The notes under the pieces: model-generated
The model's input: only the letters and a program-made list of their open reading frames with translations
Told to the model about the DNA's origin: nothing
Databases searched by the model: none
Part shown: piece after piece, positions 1-9,915 of the stretch
Position numbering within the stretch: the stretch's first letter is position 1
Layout: every line of letters begins with the position of its first letter
DNA from: an uncultured Armatimonadota bacterium
Lineage (GTDB): Bacteria > Armatimonadota > Fimbriimonadia > Fimbriimonadales > Fimbriimonadaceae
Assembly (NCBI GenBank): GCA_903899015.1
Contig: CAIUHP010000113.1
Coordinates: 1 to 64,000 of the forward strand
Direction: 5' to 3'
Length of the DNA: 64,000 bases
Translations under genes and position numbers: made by a program

Positions 1-6
1 AAGCTT

Positions 7-240
7 CGGCCGTTTCGAGTAAAACCGGGGCACAACCCATCCCCGGTCTACAGGATTTTGGACGTTCCGTGCCGCTATTTGGAGCGAATGACTCTTCCCG
101 GTTTCGCTATCGGAAGGATGAATCTCCGTAGATAGGCATCGGCCGTTACGAATAAAAACGGGGCACAACCCATCCCCGGTCTACAGGATTTTGGACGGTC
201 CGTGCCTCTTTTGGAGAGAGAGCCTCTCCGTAGATCGGCT
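7..240. repeat. Diverged tandem intergenic repeat, about 1.7 copies, unit roughly 100-133 bp
   Basis: Block 'CGGCCGTT.CGA.TAAAA.CGGGGCACAACCCATCCCCGGTCTACAGGATTTTGGACG.TCCGTGCC' at about 7-73 recurs at about 140-206 (offset 133). The 'CTCCGTAGAT' block also recurs (124 and 226). The array may extend left of the window. Confidence 0.85.
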
Positions 241-252
241 CCAGGCTTTACA

Positions 253-295
253 AACAAAATCGGCCCACCTCTAGTTGAGGTGGGCCGATTTTGTT
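253..295 (-). terminator. Intrinsic terminator downstream of secDF
   Basis: Perfect 19-bp inverted repeat AACAAAATCGGCCCACCTC / GAGGTGGGCCGATTTTGTT with a 5-nt loop; T-rich 3' arm on the minus strand; adjacent to the secDF stop. Confidence 0.9.
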
Positions 296-309
296 ATCTT
301 ACCGAGCGA

Positions 310-2844
310 CTAGATGTCGTCTTCGATCTCAATGTGTCCGGGCTTCTGCTGATTTGCTCGGCGACGTACCTGACCGTAGGTTCGACCCGATTCGGAAACC
401 ACATCCGGCTCGGTCATCTTAGTGGTTACCACTTGATGTCGGAGCAATTCTGCATTGGACATTCCAACCAGCGTGTGATCCAAGCCTTTATTCTTCTCCA
501 CCGCTTTGTCCCACAGATAGAGAATCGGTGAGGCATTGTAGATGGAAGAGTAAGTTCCGGAGATGATTCCAATCATCATCGCAAGAACGAAGAACTTCAG
601 GTCGGGCGTAGGCGTTCCGAAGACCACGAGGATCAAGAGGGTTACGATAACCGTTGCCGAAGTATTGATCGAACGTGCAAACGATTGGGTGATCGATCGG
701 TTCACTAAGTGAGCAAAATCTTCGCCTGGCTTCGGTCGGTGCAGGTTCTCACGAATTCGGTCAAAGATAACAATCGTATCGTGAACCGAGAATCCGATGA
801 TCGTCAGCATCGCCGTCAAGAACAACGCGCTGACTTCCCACTTGAAGATGAACCCAACGATTGCCGCCGTACCGATTACGACAAAGATATCGTGAATCAG
901 AGCGCCAATGGCTGAAATACCAAACCTCAAGCCAGGGGCAAATCCACCAAATCCCGTTCCGAATCGAATCGCAAGGTAGAGAACAATGAGGATCGAGCTA
1001 AAGGTTACGCCCTCAATTGCGTTCTGCAACGTTTCCTTCTGAACTTCCGGTCCCACAAACGAGAAACTGGTTTCTTTCGCATCCGCTGGCAAATTAGCCG
1101 ACTTAGCGATAAGCGCCTGGCGATCGGCATCGGTCTTCAGCGCAGTCAATCGTTCATCAGTGGGAACGGTGAGGTAAGCAAGCTTAACATCCTTACCAGT
1201 CGCGTCCTTACTTGTTCCAACTTTAACGTTTCCGCCCTTGAATCCGGCTTTCTCCAGATTCGCGGTGATCTGACCAGCATCGACACCCGTTGCACCAACC
1301 GAGTAGCCCGCTTCATATCCACCACGGAATTCAACGTTGAGCTTGAATCCGCCCATGAAGAAGAAGGGGATGCTAATAACGATCGTGAAGATAGAAATTC
1401 CGAACCATTTCTTCGCCTTCTGTACGACCAGCATCGGTTCCATCGACACAGGATCGAACTTCTTACCGAACCAATTACGATTGACGGCATACCAAGAAAC
1501 GTGGTCGCCAATGCCGGACCCAACGAAAAACATTAGGAGCGAACGAGTAACCGTAACCGCTGTGAACAGTGAAATGAGAACGCCGATAATAAGCGTAGTG
1601 GCAAATCCCTTCACCGGACCGGTGCCGAGATTAACGAGAACAAGCGACGTTAAGATCGTACACATGTTCGAGTCAATGATCGCGGGCAAGGCTCGTCGGA
1701 AACCTAGCTCGATGGCCGATTGAAGCTGCTTGCCAGCTTTGATCTCTTCCTTAAGTCGCTCGAAAACAAGGATATTGGCATCAACCGCCATACCCACCGA
1801 TAGGATGAAACCAGCAATTCCCGCAAGGGAGAATGTCGCGCCGGTAAGCATCAAGACAGTGAGTGAGAAGAGGATGTAAAGGCCGAGTGCGATGAGTGCA
1901 ACGACGCCCGGGAAAGAGTAATAAAGGAGCAGGAATGCGGCGATCAGTGCAAACGCGATTGCACCGGCAGTGATCATCTGCTTGAGTGAGTCAGCACCAA
2001 TAGTTGGGTCGATCTTTTCACTGCTCAGCTTCTTGAGTTCAACTGGCAGCGCACCACCATTGAGCAAGTCGCAGAGTTGCTTGACGTACTCGTGAGTGAA
2101 TGCTGGACCCGAAATCAACGCATTGTCGCTCAAAACTTGTCCGTCTACAACGTACGCAAGGCTCAGAACTTTGCCATCAAGAACGGCAGCAATACCTTCG
2201 CGCTGGTTCTCGTGCTTCTGGCTCCAAGACCGCATCTTTTCAGCACCCGCAGATGAGAACGTCATCTCGGGCTGCTCTTTCGTGCCCTCTAAGTGGCTTG
2301 AAGCAGACTTGAGATCTTCACCTTCAAGGATAAGTTCCCAGCCCTTGATAATGTTCTCATATTCCGGGGTACCCGGCTTAATGAGCTTGCCGCCCGTAAT
2401 ATAATTGCTCTCAAAATTCACACCGGGATCGTTACTCGACTTGTCGTCCACCGACCGATAGGCACGGTAATTTGCCTTTTCGGTGTTGACGTTCTTCGCC
2501 CAGTAGAACTGAATCTTGGCACTCGTACCAATAATCTGTTCTGCTTTGGTGAGATCGGTTTGGCCCGGCAATTCGACGTTGATTTCATCGTCGCCCTTAG
2601 AGGTAATTGGGGCTTCCGCAACACCTAAGCCGCCTCCCGCACGACCGACAAGAATGTGAATTAAGCGCTGTCGAATATCGTCGACCTGTGGCTTTTGTTC
2701 CGGCTTCAGCATCATCTTGTACGTCAGGCGGATACCGCCACGAACATCAAGACCGTAATTGGGCTTTGTTCGTGTGAACAGAAAACCCGCGAGAACGCCT
2801 AAACCTAGAACGAGTAGAAGAAAGAGATAACTTTTAGACCGCAA
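310..2844 (-). CDS. secDF: Protein translocase subunit SecDF (SecD-SecF fusion)
   Basis: SecD 'YGLDVRGGIRLTYKM' and 'FSLAGIAGFILSVGMAVDANILVFERLKEE', then SecF 'NVEFRGGYEAGYSV' and 'IIGFSVHDTIVIFDRIREN', in one ORF. The ORF extends to 2925; a TTG at 2844 preceded by AGGAGG is the more likely start. Confidence 0.95.
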   Translation of the reverse strand: MRSKSYLFLLLVLGLGVLAGFLFTRTKPNYGLDVRGGIRLTYKMMLKPEQKPQVDDIRQRLIHILVGRAGGGLGVAEAPITSKGDDEINVELPGQTDLTKAEQIIGTSAKIQFYWAKNVNTEKANYRAYRSVDDKSSNDPGVNFESNYITGGKLIKPGTPEYENIIKGWELILEGEDLKSASSHLEGTKEQPEMTFSSAGAEKMRSWSQKHENQREGIAAVLDGKVLSLAYVVDGQVLSDNALISGPAFTHEYVKQLCDLLNGGALPVELKKLSSEKIDPTIGADSLKQMITAGAIAFALIAAFLLLYYSFPGVVALIALGLYILFSLTVLMLTGATFSLAGIAGFILSVGMAVDANILVFERLKEEIKAGKQLQSAIELGFRRALPAIIDSNMCTILTSLVLVNLGTGPVKGFATTLIIGVLISLFTAVTVTRSLLMFFVGSGIGDHVSWYAVNRNWFGKKFDPVSMEPMLVVQKAKKWFGISIFTIVISIPFFFMGGFKLNVEFRGGYEAGYSVGATGVDAGQITANLEKAGFKGGNVKVGTSKDATGKDVKLAYLTVPTDERLTALKTDADRQALIAKSANLPADAKETSFSFVGPEVQKETLQNAIEGVTFSSILIVLYLAIRFGTGFGGFAPGLRFGISAIGALIHDIFVVIGTAAIVGFIFKWEVSALFLTAMLTIIGFSVHDTIVIFDRIRENLHRPKPGEDFAHLVNRSITQSFARSINTSATVIVTLLILVVFGTPTPDLKFFVLAMMIGIISGTYSSIYNASPILYLWDKAVEKNKGLDHTLVGMSNAELLRHQVVTTKMTEPDVVSESGRTYGQVRRRANQQKPGHIEIEDDI

Positions 2845-2965
2845 ATCGGTTACGCCTCCTGGCGCATAAACAGTAGGTAGAGAGTATACCGAGTGGATAC
2901 CCTCCCCTACCCAATTAGGATTCAAGCGAATGGTCTAAATATTCCATTCGCCTGATTTTAGGGAT

Positions 2966-3949
2966 TTAGTCTTTTGCCCAGAACATCGGACCAGCCGACT
3001 CTGAAATGACGGATTCCTTAAGGACGCTTACTGCTTTTCGAAGGCCCTCCATCGAAGACATGAGTCCGTCTTCGTGCTCAATACTAAGCACGAAATCGTA
3101 TCCCACCATGCGCAGATTCGAACAGAAATCCTTCCACCAGGCAGTGTCGTGGCCGTAGCCAACTGATCGGAACACCCAAGATCGGCCAAGGATGTCTCCG
3201 TAAGACTTGGTGTCGAGGTTGCCATTTCGAGCTGAGTTGTACGGATCAATACGAGTGTCCTTCGCATGGACATGATACAAAGCGCCTTCTTTTCCGAGTT
3301 CGCGGATCGCAGCAATCGGATCAATGCCTTGCCACCAAAGGTGCGACGGATCGAAGTTTGCTCCGATTCTATCACCGTTCGCGCCCACGGCATGGCGCAG
3401 TTTTAGAAGAGTGTCGTTTGAGTAGCACACGAAGCCAGGGTGCATTTCAATACAGAACTTCACGTTGTGCTCTTTAAGAAATGCTGCTTGCTCGGTCCAA
3501 TAAGGAATGACAACTTTGCCCCATTGGTAATCGAGAATATCGCGATACTCGTCTGGCCAAGCGCACGTAACCCAGTTTGGATTGATCGCATCAGGTCCGT
3601 CTCCTGGGCAACCGCTGAAGCCGTTGACGCACTCTACGCCCAGAAGGCTCGCCAACTTGACCGTCTTCTGGAAACCTTCATGGTGCAACTCCGCGATCTT
3701 CTTATCGGGATGAATCGGGTTTCCGTGGCACGAAAGTGCAGAAATGGTCAGTCCGCGACTCTCAACTTCATGGATGACTCGGTCTCGCTCGGCTTTGCTC
3801 TCGAGCATTTTGTCCACTGCAAGGTGCGTGGTGTTCGCATAGCCACCCGTACCAAACTCAACCGCTTCAATACCTTCTGCCTTAACGATGTCAAGCGTTT
3901 CGGTTAGGCCTTTATCTCCGAACAACGCTGTAAAGATTCCAATCTTCAT
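2966..3949 (-). CDS. Sugar phosphate isomerase/epimerase (AP endonuclease family 2 TIM barrel)
   Basis: 'MKIGIFTALFGDKGLTETLDIVKAEGIEAVEFGTGGY', 'IGANFDPSHLWWQGIDP', 'LSIEHEDGLM'; ATG at 3949 preceded by GGAGGAAGC. Confidence 0.85.
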   Translation of the reverse strand: MKIGIFTALFGDKGLTETLDIVKAEGIEAVEFGTGGYANTTHLAVDKMLESKAERDRVIHEVESRGLTISALSCHGNPIHPDKKIAELHHEGFQKTVKLASLLGVECVNGFSGCPGDGPDAINPNWVTCAWPDEYRDILDYQWGKVVIPYWTEQAAFLKEHNVKFCIEMHPGFVCYSNDTLLKLRHAVGANGDRIGANFDPSHLWWQGIDPIAAIRELGKEGALYHVHAKDTRIDPYNSARNGNLDTKSYGDILGRSWVFRSVGYGHDTAWWKDFCSNLRMVGYDFVLSIEHEDGLMSSMEGLRKAVSVLKESVISESAGPMFWAKD

Positions 3950-4121
3950 CTGCTTCCTCCGCAACCCTGCGATGCCCCGATTATGCCCATGAGGGGCCCA
4001 ACCTAGCAAGGTTATTTCGAATCTTGACTCGACTGTAACGAATCTGTCACGTTTTTGCCCCTTTTTCGGCGTGAATCGTCCTGCATTTGGGGCTTTACTT
4101 CGATCTGGGTTAGTCAGTCAT

Positions 4122-4155
4122 AAAAAAACCGGGATGAACCGTCAGTCCATCCCGG
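4122..4155 (-). terminator. Intrinsic terminator after peroxiredoxin gene
   Basis: Stem CCGGGATG/CATCCCGG followed on the minus strand by TTTTTTT. Confidence 0.9.
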
Positions 4156-4172
4156 CGAATATAAACGAGAAC

Positions 4173-4649
4173 TTAAAGTGCGGCCAACGCAGCGGTCACA
4201 GCTTCGAAGTCGGGCATATCACCCAAAGTTGGAGTCTGTTCGGAATATCGAATAATGCCTTCTTTGTCGATGATAAACACCGCACGAGCGACACCCTCAC
4301 CAAGTCCGGCAAAGTCTGCACAAGTAGCGTCGTAGGCTCTCGCGACATCCTTCTGAAAATCGGAAAGTAGCGGGAAACCGATCTGAAGCTTTTTGCTCCA
4401 TTCTTCTAAAACGAATGGACTGTCGTTGCTTACGCCATAAACCTGAGCATTTGCATTCTTATATGCATGAAGTCCGGAGGTCACATCGCACATTTCTTTT
4501 GTGCAAACACCGGTATACGCACCCGGATAGAACAAGAGGACAACATTCTCTTTGCCCTGGTGCGAACTCAAAGTGACATCTACAAGGCCAGATTCGGTCT
4601 TTGTCCGAAGAGTGAAATCAGGAGCCACGGTACCAACAGGTAAAGCCAT
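4173..4649 (-). CDS. Peroxiredoxin (AhpC/TSA family)
   Basis: 'GTVAPDFTLRT', 'VVLLFYPGAYTGVCTKEMCDV', 'GVSNDSPFVLEEWSKK'; probable start MALPVG. Confidence 0.9.
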   Translation of the reverse strand: MALPVGTVAPDFTLRTKTESGLVDVTLSSHQGKENVVLLFYPGAYTGVCTKEMCDVTSGLHAYKNANAQVYGVSNDSPFVLEEWSKKLQIGFPLLSDFQKDVARAYDATCADFAGLGEGVARAVFIIDKEGIIRYSEQTPTLGDMPDFEAVTAALAAL

Positions 4650-4766
4650 GCCACGTTGTACCCGTGAAACCAACTAAAGTTCCACAGTCAACGTCGACTC
4701 ATTCTCTAAAAGATTTGACTTCTAGCCACGCATAAATGAAGTCAATCGCGCTAAAGTCTTCACGGC

Positions 4767-5657
4767 ATGGAAACCTATTGGGGCATCGATCTCGGCGGCA
4801 CAAAGATAGAAGGCGTCGTCCTTCCAAAGGATTCAACGGATCCGATTTGTCGTCATCGCATCGACACCGAGGCGGATAAGGGCTACGAACACATGATTTC
4901 CAGGATTCTCCTCTTGATCGAGGAGCTTGAGGCGAAGTCAGGAATTTCAAGACCGGAAGTAATTGGCATTGGAACGCCGGGTGCGATGGAACCTGCGACC
5001 GGCCTCATGAAGAATTGCAACACAACTTGCCTCAATGGCCAACCCCTTCCGAAAGATCTTGAAATAGTCATTGGCAAGAAGGTCATCGTGGCAAACGACG
5101 CTAACTGCTTTGCGCTTGCCGAAGCGGTTCTCGGGGCAGGAAGAGGCGCTGATAGCGTGTTCGGAGTGATCATGGGTACGGGTGTTGGCGGAGGCATTGT
5201 GGTGAACGGCCGAGTACTCAACGGGGCCCAGGGAATTGCTGGTGAATGGGGACACAACGAGCTTATTCTCGACGGTGAACCTTGCTACTGTGGCAAAAAG
5301 GGTTGTGTCGAAACCGTGCTTGCTGGCCCTTCCCTTCAGCGGTATTACAAATTGCTAACGGGACAAACCCTAACCTTGAAGGAAATAGTCGCTCGAGTGG
5401 ACACCGACCCAGATGCGAAGGCAACTATGGATCGATTGATGTTCTACTTTGGAAAAGGGATTTCTGTGGTCGTCAACGTTCTCGACCCGGAAGTCATTGT
5501 GCTCGGAGGCGGCGTCGGTAATATTGCCGCTTTGTACTCTGACGGGGTTCGTTCGGCCGAAGAGTTCGTTTTTAACACCCAATTGAGAACCAAAATTGTT
5601 CCGCCACTTCTCGGTGACAGTGCGGGAGTGTTTGGCGCGGCAATGCTTACCCGGTAG
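4767..5657 (+). CDS. ROK family sugar kinase (glucokinase-like)
   Basis: 'GIDLGGTKIEGVVL' phosphate-binding motif, 'GTGVGGGIVVNG', ROK zinc motif 'CYCGKKGCVETVLAGPSL'. Confidence 0.9.
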   Translation: METYWGIDLGGTKIEGVVLPKDSTDPICRHRIDTEADKGYEHMISRILLLIEELEAKSGISRPEVIGIGTPGAMEPATGLMKNCNTTCLNGQPLPKDLEIVIGKKVIVANDANCFALAEAVLGAGRGADSVFGVIMGTGVGGGIVVNGRVLNGAQGIAGEWGHNELILDGEPCYCGKKGCVETVLAGPSLQRYYKLLTGQTLTLKEIVARVDTDPDAKATMDRLMFYFGKGISVVVNVLDPEVIVLGGGVGNIAALYSDGVRSAEEFVFNTQLRTKIVPPLLGDSAGVFGAAMLTR

Positions 5658-5669
5658 ACTTTCCAGTTA

Positions 5670-7292
5670 ATGGACCCAATTGTCTCGCAAGTCAACGTCG
5701 ACGACGCGGAGCATCGCGCGAATCGAGATGCCATGGAACCGATCCTGGCTGAATATCGTGTACGCACTCGAAAAACGCTTGAAGGCGGAGGAGTTGACGC
5801 AGTTGCGAAACACAAAAAGCGCGGCAAGCTCCTTGCCCGAGAGAGAATCGAAACCCTCATTGACACTGGATCGCCGTTCCTAGAATTCAGCACTTTGGCT
5901 GCGAACGGAATGTACAACGACGAAGCACCCGGAGCAGGGGTCGTCACTGGCATTGGACGGATTCATGGACGCGAGTGCGTGATTATCGCGAACGACGCAA
6001 CGGTCAAAGGGGGCACCTACTTCCCTATTACCGTCAAGAAGCATCTGCGTGCTCAAGAAATTGCCCTTGAGAACAACCTTGCCTGCATCTATCTGGTTGA
6101 TTCCGGAGGAGCATTCCTTCCTCTCCAGAGTGAGGTTTTTCCCGACAAAGAACATTTCGGACGCATTTTTTACAATCAGGCTCAGATGTCTGCGAAAGGC
6201 ATCCCGCAAATCGCCAGTGTCATGGGTTCTTGCACTGCTGGCGGGGCTTATGTGCCAGCAATGAGCGACGAAACGGTCATCGTAAAGGGCCAAGGCACCA
6301 TTTTCCTGGGTGGGCCTCCTCTAGTCAAAGCGGCAACCGGTGAAGAAGTTTCCTCTGAAGATTTAGGCGGAGCCGATGTTCACACCCGATTAAGTGGAGT
6401 TGCTGATCATATGGCCGAAGATGATCACCACGCACTTGAGATCGTTCGAAACATCGTCGAAGCAACAAAGGGTGGGGTCTACTCGACTCGCCAAAACAAC
6501 CGCAACCAGCCGGCGGTCGCTGAAGATCCATTAGCTCGGGTGGAAGATCTCTATTCACTCGTGCCTTCGGATTCTAAACATCCGATGAATATGCGGGAAG
6601 TTCTTGCTCGAGTTGTGGACGGCAGTCGGTTTCACGAATTTAAGCCTCGGTACGGCACTACACTCATCTGTGGGTTCGCGCGTTTCCATGGCCACCTCGC
6701 AGGTGTTCTCGCCAACGATGGCATCCTTTTCTCAGAATCCGCGCTAAAAGGCACCCACTTCATCGAGCTTTGCTGTCAACGAGGCATACCCATCGTCTTT
6801 CTCCAAAACATCACCGGATTTATGGTCGGTCGTAAATTTGAGAACGAAGGGATTGCTAAAAACGGTGCCAAGCTCGTTACGGCTGTCAGTACGGCAAACG
6901 TGCCCAAGTTCACAGTGATTGTTGGAGGCAGCTTCGGCGCTGGTAATTACGGTATGTGCGGACGTGCATACGGTCCGAGGCAGCTATGGATGTGGCCCAA
7001 CGCTCGCATCAGCGTCATGGGTGGTGAGCAGGCAGCAAACGTGTTGCTGACCGTAAAGCTGGACCAGCTTAGCTTGAAGGGCGAAACAATGTCCGTAGAA
7101 GAGCAACAGGCCTTCAAAGCACCGACGCTCAAAAAATACGCAGATGAATCAAGCGCTTACTTCAGCACCGCTCGAATCTGGGACGACGGCATCATCGACC
7201 CAATCGATACCCGAAAGGTGCTGGCACTTGGTATCGAAGCATCGACGAATGCTCCCTTAGAGCCCGCCGGTTTCAGTCTCTTCCGAATGTAG
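5670..7292 (+). CDS. Acyl-CoA carboxylase carboxyltransferase subunit (methylcrotonyl-CoA carboxylase beta-like)
   Basis: '[42 protein letters not shown]' and '[41 protein letters not shown]'. Confidence 0.9.
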   Translation: MDPIVSQVNVDDAEHRANRDAMEPILAEYRVRTRKTLEGGGVDAVAKHKKRGKLLARERIETLIDTGSPFLEFSTLAANGMYNDEAPGAGVVTGIGRIHGRECVIIANDATVKGGTYFPITVKKHLRAQEIALENNLACIYLVDSGGAFLPLQSEVFPDKEHFGRIFYNQAQMSAKGIPQIASVMGSCTAGGAYVPAMSDETVIVKGQGTIFLGGPPLVKAATGEEVSSEDLGGADVHTRLSGVADHMAEDDHHALEIVRNIVEATKGGVYSTRQNNRNQPAVAEDPLARVEDLYSLVPSDSKHPMNMREVLARVVDGSRFHEFKPRYGTTLICGFARFHGHLAGVLANDGILFSESALKGTHFIELCCQRGIPIVFLQNITGFMVGRKFENEGIAKNGAKLVTAVSTANVPKFTVIVGGSFGAGNYGMCGRAYGPRQLWMWPNARISVMGGEQAANVLLTVKLDQLSLKGETMSVEEQQAFKAPTLKKYADESSAYFSTARIWDDGIIDPIDTRKVLALGIEASTNAPLEPAGFSLFRM

Positions 7293-7309
7293 TTTGAGGT
7301 ATCGAGCGA

Positions 7310-7699
7310 ATGAACATGAAACGAATCGGAATCATCTTTTTGTTGTTCTTACTCGTAATCATCGCCACCGCTAGCGATGTCAATGAAGTTTTGCGAGCCA
7401 AAGAAGACACGTACAAACCACTCAAGCTGACAAAACTTCAGGAAAGCACTCTACATAAGCTCGACGATAAGTACGGATCGGAGTTGGAGAAGCTCAGAAA
7501 ATCGAGGCCGTCGGACTACGTGATCAAGCGAGACTCACTCAACGAGAAATACACTCGCGCATTTATGTCCGAGATGTCCCCGATCCAAAAATCAACCTAT
7601 CGGAAATATATTCGATCACTTCGTCAGACTTATCGGAAGGCCCACCCTGAAATTGATGCCGATAACATCTTCATTTGGGGCGGAGCCAACCTTCTGTAG
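7310..7699 (+). CDS. Hypothetical small exported helical protein
   Basis: 129-aa ORF with N-terminal hydrophobic signal 'MKRIGIIFLLFLLVIIATAS' and Lys/Arg-rich helical remainder. Confidence 0.6.
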   Translation: MNMKRIGIIFLLFLLVIIATASDVNEVLRAKEDTYKPLKLTKLQESTLHKLDDKYGSELEKLRKSRPSDYVIKRDSLNEKYTRAFMSEMSPIQKSTYRKYIRSLRQTYRKAHPEIDADNIFIWGGANLL

Positions 7700-7705
7700 A
7701 CAGCG

Positions 7706-9232
7706 CTACTTCGCTTTGTCCGATTCGCCGGCGCGCTTTCGATTTTCGTCGGCCTTGGCCTGCATTTCTTCAACCGTCTTAACTTCAAGTCGCGCCGCTC
7801 CTCGATATTCCTTCGTCGGAACCTGAGGTTCTTCTGCGAGGGCTTTCTTGGCGGCCGCTATTCCATCCCGGTACTGAGGGAGCCATTCTTCCCCAGCAAC
7901 TAGTAATTCGTCTGCCATCTGCCAGATTTCCGGTGGATTGCAGACGGCAGCCGTGAGAGGATCGAGCATGATTGCTTGCTTCAGGAGGTTCCGGTCACCG
8001 TGAACCGCGGCTTCGACCCCGAGACGTTGGACGCTGATAGAAGCATTGCAAACCGCGGCGCATCCCAAAGGTAAGTCGCCAACCAGCGGCATTGAGATAC
8101 CGTTTCGGTCCACATAGCCCGGAGCCTCGATAATGGCATCATCGGGCAAGTTGGTGATGATGCCGTTATTCACGACGTTGAAGTGGCCACGATAAACGCG
8201 TCCCGTTTCGAGCGACTCGATGATGTAGCTGCCATGCTCTTCCCCGCGCTTCTCTGGCGCAAACGAATTCGGTTCTCCTTCAATCCAGTTGGGAAAGTCG
8301 TGCTCAAACCATTGGCGACCTTCGGTACAAACCCTTAAGTAGCCTCCTGTTTCGCCGTTGATCCAGCTTCCCATATCGATCCAATCCATGATCTCACTGG
8401 GACGCTTACGGTACCAGGGCACATACTCGCTCAGGTGTCCGTTTGACTCCGTTGAGTAGTAACCAAACCTCTTCAGCATATCGATTCGGACTTTCTCGGT
8501 TCGGCTATATTCAGGATGCATTTGGAAGGCTTCTAAGAGATGTGGGATCATGTCGATTCCTCGCCAAAGCACCTTCACGTACCAAGTTTGGTGATTGATA
8601 CCTGCGCACATAATATCGACTTCCTTCTTGGACACCGTCTCATCGGGACCGATGTGGCCATACTTTCGAGCCCAGCCTTCGATGCACGATGCAATTTGCC
8701 AGTGACCACCTTGCACGCCGTGACATAGGCCTACTGTGTTGACACCGCCGTACTTATTACAAGCCCAAGTCAACATGGCCATTGGATTGGAATAATTCAG
8801 GAAGAGACAATCCGAAGCCGCGACCTCGCGGATGTCCTTACAGAAATCAAGAAGAGCGGGAATCCCTCGCTGGGCGTACATGATGCCACCCGGTCCGAGA
8901 GTGTCTCCAACGCATTGATCGACTCCATACTTGAGCGGAATATCGACGTCGGTGGCAAAGGCCTCAAGGCCCCCGACTCGAACAAACGACAAAACGTAGT
9001 CCGCACCTTCCAGAGCTTCCCGTCGACTCAACGTGGTTTTGATTTTCGCAGGAACTTTGTTCGAAGCGATATCGCGAGCCATGAGCTGCGCAACCATATC
9101 GAGGTTGTGCTGGTTGATGTCGTGATAAGCAAACTCAGTGTCCTGCAATTCGGGAACCGTTAGAATATCTCGACTTATTCCACGCGTGAATCCAACACTT
9201 CCCGCTCCAATGACTGCAATCTTGATGGACAT
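7706..9232 (-). CDS. GH4 family glycosidase (alpha-galactosidase/alpha-glucosidase-like, NAD-dependent)
   Basis: 'KIAVIGAGSVGFTRGISRDIL' Rossmann motif, 'LNYSNPMAMLTWAC', 'GLCHGVQGG', 'GINHQTWYVKV'. Confidence 0.9.
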   Translation of the reverse strand: MSIKIAVIGAGSVGFTRGISRDILTVPELQDTEFAYHDINQHNLDMVAQLMARDIASNKVPAKIKTTLSRREALEGADYVLSFVRVGGLEAFATDVDIPLKYGVDQCVGDTLGPGGIMYAQRGIPALLDFCKDIREVAASDCLFLNYSNPMAMLTWACNKYGGVNTVGLCHGVQGGHWQIASCIEGWARKYGHIGPDETVSKKEVDIMCAGINHQTWYVKVLWRGIDMIPHLLEAFQMHPEYSRTEKVRIDMLKRFGYYSTESNGHLSEYVPWYRKRPSEIMDWIDMGSWINGETGGYLRVCTEGRQWFEHDFPNWIEGEPNSFAPEKRGEEHGSYIIESLETGRVYRGHFNVVNNGIITNLPDDAIIEAPGYVDRNGISMPLVGDLPLGCAAVCNASISVQRLGVEAAVHGDRNLLKQAIMLDPLTAAVCNPPEIWQMADELLVAGEEWLPQYRDGIAAAKKALAEEPQVPTKEYRGAARLEVKTVEEMQAKADENRKRAGESDKAK

Positions 9233-9352
9233 ACCTTAGCTTAACCGTTTGATTGCGTTATTGACATCCGGTCCTGTTACAGATCGTACAGGTTCCTAGT
9301 GTGCTTCCCTATTCTCAACAAGTGTCAGGTATGTTTCACGGAGAGAGAACCG

Positions 9353-9817
9353 ATGAAAATTGCACTTGGATCCGATCACGCTGGCTTTGAGTTGAAAGAA
9401 ACCTTGAAGGGAAAGATCGCTGCGATGGGCCACGAAGTGGTCGACTTAGGCGCACATACCTACGACGCACTTGATGATTACCCAGACTTTGCCGAAAAAG
9501 TCGGAAGATCCGTTGCAGCCCAAGAAGTCGATCGGGGTGTGGTGATTTGCGGAAGCGGAATCGGAGCCTCGATTGCCGCCAACAAGATCGTTGGCGTACG
9601 AGCAGGTATCTGCACCGACACGTACTCGGCGCACCAGGGTGTCGAGCACGACGATGTTAATGTTCTTGTCCTAGCCGCTCGCATTACCGGAATCGAAGTC
9701 GTCAACGAAATCCTTGAGCGATTCTTGGCTGCGACATTCTCTGGTGAAGAACGACATATCCGACGCTTAAACAAGGTTCTTCAAATTGAAAGGAGCTCGC
9801 TCGGAGGAGCTCATTAA
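9353..9817 (+). CDS. rpiB: Ribose-5-phosphate isomerase B
   Basis: 'MKIALGSDHAGFELKETLKGKIAAMGHEVVDLGAHTYDALDDYPDFAEKVG', 'GVVICGSGIGASIAANKIVGVRAGICTDTYSA'. Confidence 0.93.
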   Translation: MKIALGSDHAGFELKETLKGKIAAMGHEVVDLGAHTYDALDDYPDFAEKVGRSVAAQEVDRGVVICGSGIGASIAANKIVGVRAGICTDTYSAHQGVEHDDVNVLVLAARITGIEVVNEILERFLAATFSGEERHIRRLNKVLQIERSSLGGAH

Positions 9818-9915
9818 CAAAGATTTTCCATTCGACGCAACGTTTCTTCTCGTAGGAAAGAATAGGTAATAGTCAGGAGACTTCTTGTCTCACTGCGCAA
9901 ATCACGAGTCAATAT

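Noticed and set aside
75-531. ORFs 75-257 (minus) and 202-531 (plus)
   Set aside because: They fall in the intergenic repeat/terminator or antisense to secDF; the translations look non-protein-like.
3440-3907. 155-aa plus ORF antisense to the sugar isomerase gene
   Set aside because: Shadow ORF of a well-supported minus-strand gene; no motif.
5444-5953. 169-aa minus ORF across the ROK/carboxyltransferase junction
   Set aside because: Antisense shadow ORF; Ser/Arg/Thr-rich low-complexity translation.
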